Source: Synechococcales cyanobacterium PMM_0002
GTDB lineage: Bacteria; Cyanobacteriota; Cyanobacteriia; Elainellales; Elainellaceae
Direction: 5' to 3'
Assembly: GCA_949127925.1 (NCBI GenBank)
Contig: CASBQX010000078.1
Span: 1-13,131 of the forward strand
Length of the DNA stretch: 13,131 nucleotides
Below the pieces are notes generated by a model. It was not told the DNA's origin, made no database searches, and was given only the letters and a program-made list of their open reading frames with translations. The position numbers and the translations under genes are program-made. Shown one piece after another: positions 13,121 to 13,131 of this stretch (position 1 is the stretch's first letter; every line of letters starts with the position of its first letter).

Positions 13121-13131
13121 GGAGTTTCAAA

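Overview
The window reads as ordinary chromosome from a cyanobacterium. The octamer GCGATCGC (HIP1, typical of many cyanobacterial genomes) occurs more than twenty times on both strands. The proteins also have a cyanobacterial look: an M50 protease with CBS domains, a YbjN-domain protein, a secreted pentapeptide-repeat protein with a CxxC after its signal peptide, and an Mrp ATPase without the usual CxxC. I see no rRNA, tRNA, CRISPR array, transposase, phage gene or plasmid function. Genus cannot be read from this sequence.

Layout. (1) 1-591 (+) is the C-terminal part of an M50/site-2 protease with two CBS domains. It converges on a minus-strand pair, a YbjN-domain protein (1397-1852) followed by a lipoate/octanoate ligase-family enzyme (610-1431). 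(2) 2018-3576 (-) carries an SDR oxidoreductase followed by folE (GTP cyclohydrolase I). (3) 3577-4194 is a 618-base stretch without a convincing gene; it holds a candidate extended -10 promoter and several hairpins. (4) 4195-5657 (-) carries a small membrane protein followed by accA (acetyl-CoA carboxylase alpha subunit). (5) 5658-5967 is a divergent intergenic region with a perfect 28-bp palindrome and a leader that could hide or free a ribosome binding site. (6) 5968-6405 (+) is the secreted pentapeptide-repeat protein. (7) 6485-9004 (+) is a very tight three-gene unit: ABC ATPase, ABC-2 permease, and the DNA glycosylase Nei. (8) 9197-10603 (+) is an amidase-signature enzyme, convergent with (9) 10685-13042 (-), mrp followed by rodA.

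How the genes relate. Most are housekeeping: fatty-acid synthesis (accA), pterin/folate synthesis (folE), Fe-S delivery (mrp), cell-wall elongation (rodA), lipoyl-enzyme modification, base-excision repair (nei) and a drug/lipid-type exporter. The shared-operon pairs mrp-rodA, SDR-folE, small membrane protein-accA and exporter-nei are suggested by strand and spacing only.

I found no convincing new multi-gene system. The most notable unexplained structure is non-coding: many short tandem duplications (10-17 bp units) at gene borders, including one that contains the amidase stop codon and one in frame inside the ligase gene; the 28-bp palindrome; an 11-bp-arm inverted repeat beside folE; and the switch-like leader of the pentapeptide-repeat gene.
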